Assembly: GCA_015680685.1 (NCBI GenBank)
Contig: MNCI01003769.1
Span: 166,034 to 230,033 of the forward strand
Length of the DNA stretch: 64,000 nucleotides
From: Gnetum montanum
Lineage: Eukaryota; Streptophyta; Gnetopsida; Gnetales; Gnetaceae
Reading direction: 5' to 3'
Of this stretch, positions 60,436 to 64,000 are shown one piece after another. The number at the start of each line of letters is the position of its first letter. The stretch's first letter is position 1. The notes beneath the pieces were generated by a model. That model searched no databases. It saw only the letters and a program-made list of their open reading frames with translations, and was not told the origin of the DNA. Both the position numbers and the translations under genes were made by a program.

Positions 60436-62130
60436 ACCATGCCTCTCCTACAAGGCTACGTTAATGCCACATCTAGTAAGGCAATTCATTGGAGAACTAA
60501 CAAATTATATGAAAATGAAGATTGGAGTATGCAATCCATGGTGGGGGTTTCTTATAAACATAAATTAAGGCAACATCATCCCAACGCATGAAAGCATAAC
60601 TTACTCGATGATGATGAACCGCTACTGGCCACTACAAGCCTAATGCAAATACAAGAGGCTATTCAAATCTCCTGTAGGCATCGTAAAGAGAGTTGTCTAC
60701 CCAGGCTTGATTTAAACAACTTTTCCAATTTCTTAGGAGGCTATGACTTAGATCTACAACAACATTTACAATCCTTCTATGATGCTTGTGCATGGAACAA
60801 CATTGATAATGGTTGGCAAAAACTTAAGCTCTTTCCTATGACACTCGTTGGCCAAGCAAAAGTATGGTATAGATCGTTAAAACCAAATTCAATATGATTT
60901 TGGCTAACAATGGTAGAACTCTTTAACGAGAGATATCAAACCTATGCAAAAGTGTCAGCCTTGAGGAAAAAAATCCAAGAGTGGAAACAAGCACAACATG
61001 AACCCTTGGACATGGCCTTAGAAAGATATTATGCATTGTTAAACAAATATCTAGGTCATGAGTTCTTGGAAGAAAGGCTAATGTACCACATCATTGATGG
61101 GCTTCGTGATGAAACAAGAGAGACCCTAGGGATGTATGCCCGAGGACAACTATATTAACTATGAACCCATCAATTCCAAGAGCTTATTAAGCAGGTAGCA
61201 AAAGAAGAAGGGGAAATGGTTAGATGGGAGAGTGTTGAAAAACATCAACGGGACCAAAATCTCAACTTAACAGAGGTCCATAATCACAAAAAGGATAAAT
61301 CAACCTATCTTAAGGAGGAAGAACCATCTTTGCTAGTATGAAAATCATTAGATGCAATTGAGGCAAAGATCAATAAGATGCTGGAATGGATGCATAAAAA
61401 GTGTGGGAAATATATCAATAATATTGGAGATAGAGTTTTGACAACCCGTGAAGCAGGACACAATATCATTAGACGATCAGAAAGAAGGGATGAGGAAAAT
61501 AAGAGCTCAACTGCCAATCATATATATGAATGCAACATTTGCCTGTATGATCACCCCAAGGGCCAATGCCCAATCTTGTTACATTTATATGAGCATTGGG
61601 GAAGCACATTACACCCAGAGTTTGTACAAAGATACTGTGTTTGATCATAATGGCAACAATCCCAGTCGTGGGGGAAGTCATCCCTAAACTGGGGATACCC
61701 TTCATATCATCTGAAACCAAATGCTTATCTAGTCCAACATCTTGTTTCCCCAACTAGGTCAACATACTCTATCTCTCCGTATTATTATTCCCCTCAGTAC
61801 TATCAACCCATGTCCTCAACACAAGCACAACCTTGTGTACCTTACACTTCTTCTAAATTTCAACATTCTCATCCTTTCCCTCCTTCTACATCGCCACCAA
61901 CTATTCCTAAAGTGTCTACACCATAACAACAACCTACGAACATTAATTGTGCTACTATTGCCAATAGTAGTGAGAGACCTCCTCAACATCAAAGGTGTCC
62001 CTTCTTTAGGCATGACCATAGGAAGGGATAACACAGTTGCGAGGCCACTGCATTCTCCAACTCAGCACAAGTCCAACACTATGGTGCATCCTTCTTTTCG
62101 AACCTAACGCCTCGTGTTACTTCATTAGGG
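60436..62130 (+). pseudogene. gag of element B (few stops)
   Basis: The text DDDEPLLATTSL precedes the core (60643-60897) with FLGGYDLDLQQHLQSF and WQKLKLFPMTLVGQAKVWY. After one stop the core continues (60910-61158) with LFNERYQTYAKVSALRKKI, EPLDMALERYYALLNKYLG and IDGLRDETRETLGMYARGQ. The knuckle-like motif CNICLYDHPKGQCP (CX2CX3HX4C) is at about 61531-61572. A Tyr/Pro/Ser/Gln-rich tail follows. It matches E1 and E block by block, giving the family consensus. Confidence 0.82.
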
Positions 62131-62270
62131 CCACTAATTAACACTCCCAACAACCAGATGGCCCAATGAATACAACCATGGAGAGAGACATCTTGATCCT
62201 TGCATACCATCTTACGGTCCCAAGTATCATAGTGGGTCAACTCTTCATTTGGGAATCACATCTTATAAAT

Positions 62271-64000
62271 TAATCGAATTACATAGACTTTAATTACCAA
62301 GAATGCTAGAGCTAAACAGTGAGTTCATGTTGTTCATTTATTGTCTTCCCAGTCTCACTTGTGAAATGCAAGTGTATGGTTAAGTGTGACTGAGGCATAA
62401 GATTTTTATCATTTTATGTTTTATCAATTTGATTTCCTAAAACAATATTGAACGTGAGAGAAATTAAATGCTAAGTGAACTATTATCTAATCTAGCCTAA
62501 CATCGTAACTATCCCCACTTCCCGAATACATCTTGAACTTCGTGTAAACACTGATGGGTTGTCAAACGCTAACTGTTTCTTAGCTACCAGCTGTCACATG
62601 TATGTTTGAAGGGGTTGCGCTTATGTAATTTAATTAATTACTTAATTAATCAAAATTAATTATTGATTGAATAACATTAAATGTGAACTGCATGAAATCA
62701 CAATGTATAAATGCATGAAGAAAGAATGTTTCAAGTGCTGCAAGGATGAATCAAAGAGCTCATATTTATTGCCAACACAATGGTGTGTTCAGGTACATCA
62801 ATACTTGAATAAAGATCCAATTACAATTAGAACTCCTACTGCAAGCACTTGGAAAATATTCTACCTCTTGAATCAAAAAACTGTAAAAATTTTGCTACTT
62901 GACTCCAAAACTCTTCCCCCCTGAATCATGTGCCTAGGGGCTATATTTATAGGCCTAGGAATACCCTACATTATCGCATATCTAATATTGCATCTTGGGA
63001 CGCAATATCATGTATCTAGTATCATGGCCACTCCAATATCAAATACCCAATATTGGGGTTCATGTAAAACACAATTCATCATACCCCCACAACTAAATGA
63101 AAAATCATCCTTGAGTACAGAAGAAGAGGAACAAGTCCCTTACAAAATATATTAGAAGCTATGGAATGTTTGACTGACATGCAGAGTGACAAAGAAGAAA
63201 TAGACAAATATAGAAGTGCCCAAGCATACATCATTACAATTGTGTATAAAATTGGGTGTTCATGACAATAGGAAAGAACACCCTCAGATCTAATGGACAT
63301 CCAACCCCTCTTGGCAACAGAAGAATGAGGGAGAGATAGAAGAGATCCAATGGTCATGAACAATCTCCCATTAGTGATGTTGCTACATCATCCTTGGTGA
63401 AGATAATGTCGCTTCCAGTCCATGCTTTCCATTGTAATCACAACAAAATCAAGGATTAGTATATAAAGTGTAACACATAGCGGTTGAATACCTTATCTCG
63501 TCAATGGTTATTCCTAGCTAAGTTGTGATTATGGTAAGACTAACCAATAGGTTAGGTAAGAGAAGCAGTCCATAAAATTTAGAAAAAGCTTAACACAAGG
63601 AATACTAAAAAGAGGGTATAGAAACTCACAACAATAAAAAGAAAGAATTTACTAAAAATAGTTGTCAAGATGCATACAATTGGGTGGAATTGATGGACCA
63701 AATAAAAATAATTTAATTGTAAAAAGTCTAAGGTTAAAGAACTTAACTCAACCAAACCAAAAAATATGCAAGTGGGTCCTCCCCAAAGCAGGTATAGGCC
63801 TTTTATGCTCTTGCATAACTTCAAACCAAGGAGTTTGTGGGCTCTATGGATGATTAATGGTTATAGAAGGTTAGGTACAAAAACCCATAAGTAACTAACT
63901 GAGAATCCTGACACATCAAACTAGAACATTGAATCAAAATATGAAACTGGTAGTGAGGTGACACATGAAAAGCATAGATGGATGAGAGAGAGAATGGAAT
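62271..64000 (-). repeat. Second, near-identical copy of element C sequence
   Basis: 62271-63984 matches 56843-58556 at a constant offset of 5428 with no indel. I found one substitution (G at 57728, A at 63156). It lacks the first 61 bases of the C LTR and continues past the point where copy 1 has an N. Elements elsewhere in this window differ far more, so this is either a very recent duplication or an assembly duplicate. Confidence 0.9.

Larger units (their letters stand above)
59116..62270 (+). mobile_element. Element B: plus-strand family member with LTR, primer site and gag
   Basis: The LTR at 59116-60297 is followed by an Asp-tRNA-like primer site and a comparatively well-preserved gag. 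It starts directly in the post-integrase region of C (after CATTCAAAGT), so it inserted into C. It stops at 62270 before protease, where the second copy of C sequence begins. It is the least decayed member in the window judging by its longer open blocks. Confidence 0.78.

Noticed and set aside
61742-62107. 121-codon plus-strand ORF in element B
   Set aside because: It is a shifted reading of the Pro/Ser/Gln-rich gag tail, with the same Leu/His-rich artefact as in E1.
1-64000. CRISPR arrays, operons, ribosome-binding sites or prokaryotic genes
   Set aside because: No direct-repeat/spacer pattern; introns, LTR elements and a plant receptor show eukaryotic nuclear DNA. The 142-bp array has no unique spacers.
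1-64000. tRNA, rRNA or snRNA genes
   Set aside because: No cloverleaf-like A/B box pair or rRNA-like block was found by eye. The Asp- and Met-tRNA matches are only 12-18-base retroelement primer sites. A covariance-model scan would settle this.

Overview
The window is nuclear DNA of a seed plant. A TIR-NBS-LRR (TNL) resistance gene, a class absent from grasses, sits among very old, nested, strongly decayed LTR retrotransposons, with a LINE fragment and a subtilase pseudogene. The low CpG content, retroelements diverged by transitions and the style of the TNL suggest a gymnosperm (conifer-type) genome. That assignment is inference; no marker gene proves it.

Layout. (1) 1-24.4 kb is a nest. 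A minus-strand Ty3-type LTR element (called D here, 1968-24417, target-site duplication ATGAT) is split by a plus-strand element of the same family (E1, 3683-12331, target-site duplication ATTTC). D keeps gag and protease but runs almost directly into its post-integrase region, so it lacks reverse transcriptase and integrase. Between its two halves lies a truncated subtilase pseudogene (17230-18240). E1 keeps decayed gag, protease, partial RT and integrase. (2) 24.4-30.5 kb is AT-rich and holds a minus-strand L1-type LINE remnant. (3) 30.5-41.5 kb is a still more decayed plus-strand element (E) between two LTR-like blocks. (4) 42.1-48.7 kb is the only apparently intact gene, a minus-strand TNL. 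I model it as six exons with in-phase splice sites, plus a possible seventh. Its upstream side is an eight-copy 142-bp tandem repeat (48741-49870), followed by a pair of homologous promoter-like boxes. (5) 50.4-64 kb is again retroelements: an RT/RNase H fragment invaded by an LTR element with a Met-tRNA primer site (F, 54230-56781), a minus-strand family member (C, 56782-59115), a younger plus-strand one (B, 59116-62270) and a near-identical second copy of 1714 bp of C (62271-63984).

Family features. Elements E1, D, E, B and C are relatives. They share TGATG/TGATA...TCATCA LTR ends and a U3 with repeated GATATC/CAATATC words. Where the primer site is visible (E1, D, B) it is an Asp-tRNA-type site eroded only by transitions. 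Gag is visible in E1, D, E and B and carries an Arg/Ser-rich stretch (best in D and E) and a CX2CX3HX4C-like knuckle. Two members show a short hydrophobic ORF close to the 3' LTR.

Assembly cautions. Five single N characters mark collapsed gaps (12062, 15129, 32799, 58557, 58771). One 213-bp piece between two N's is an inverted duplicate of sequence just before it, and the 1714-bp repeat at the right end may also be an assembly product.
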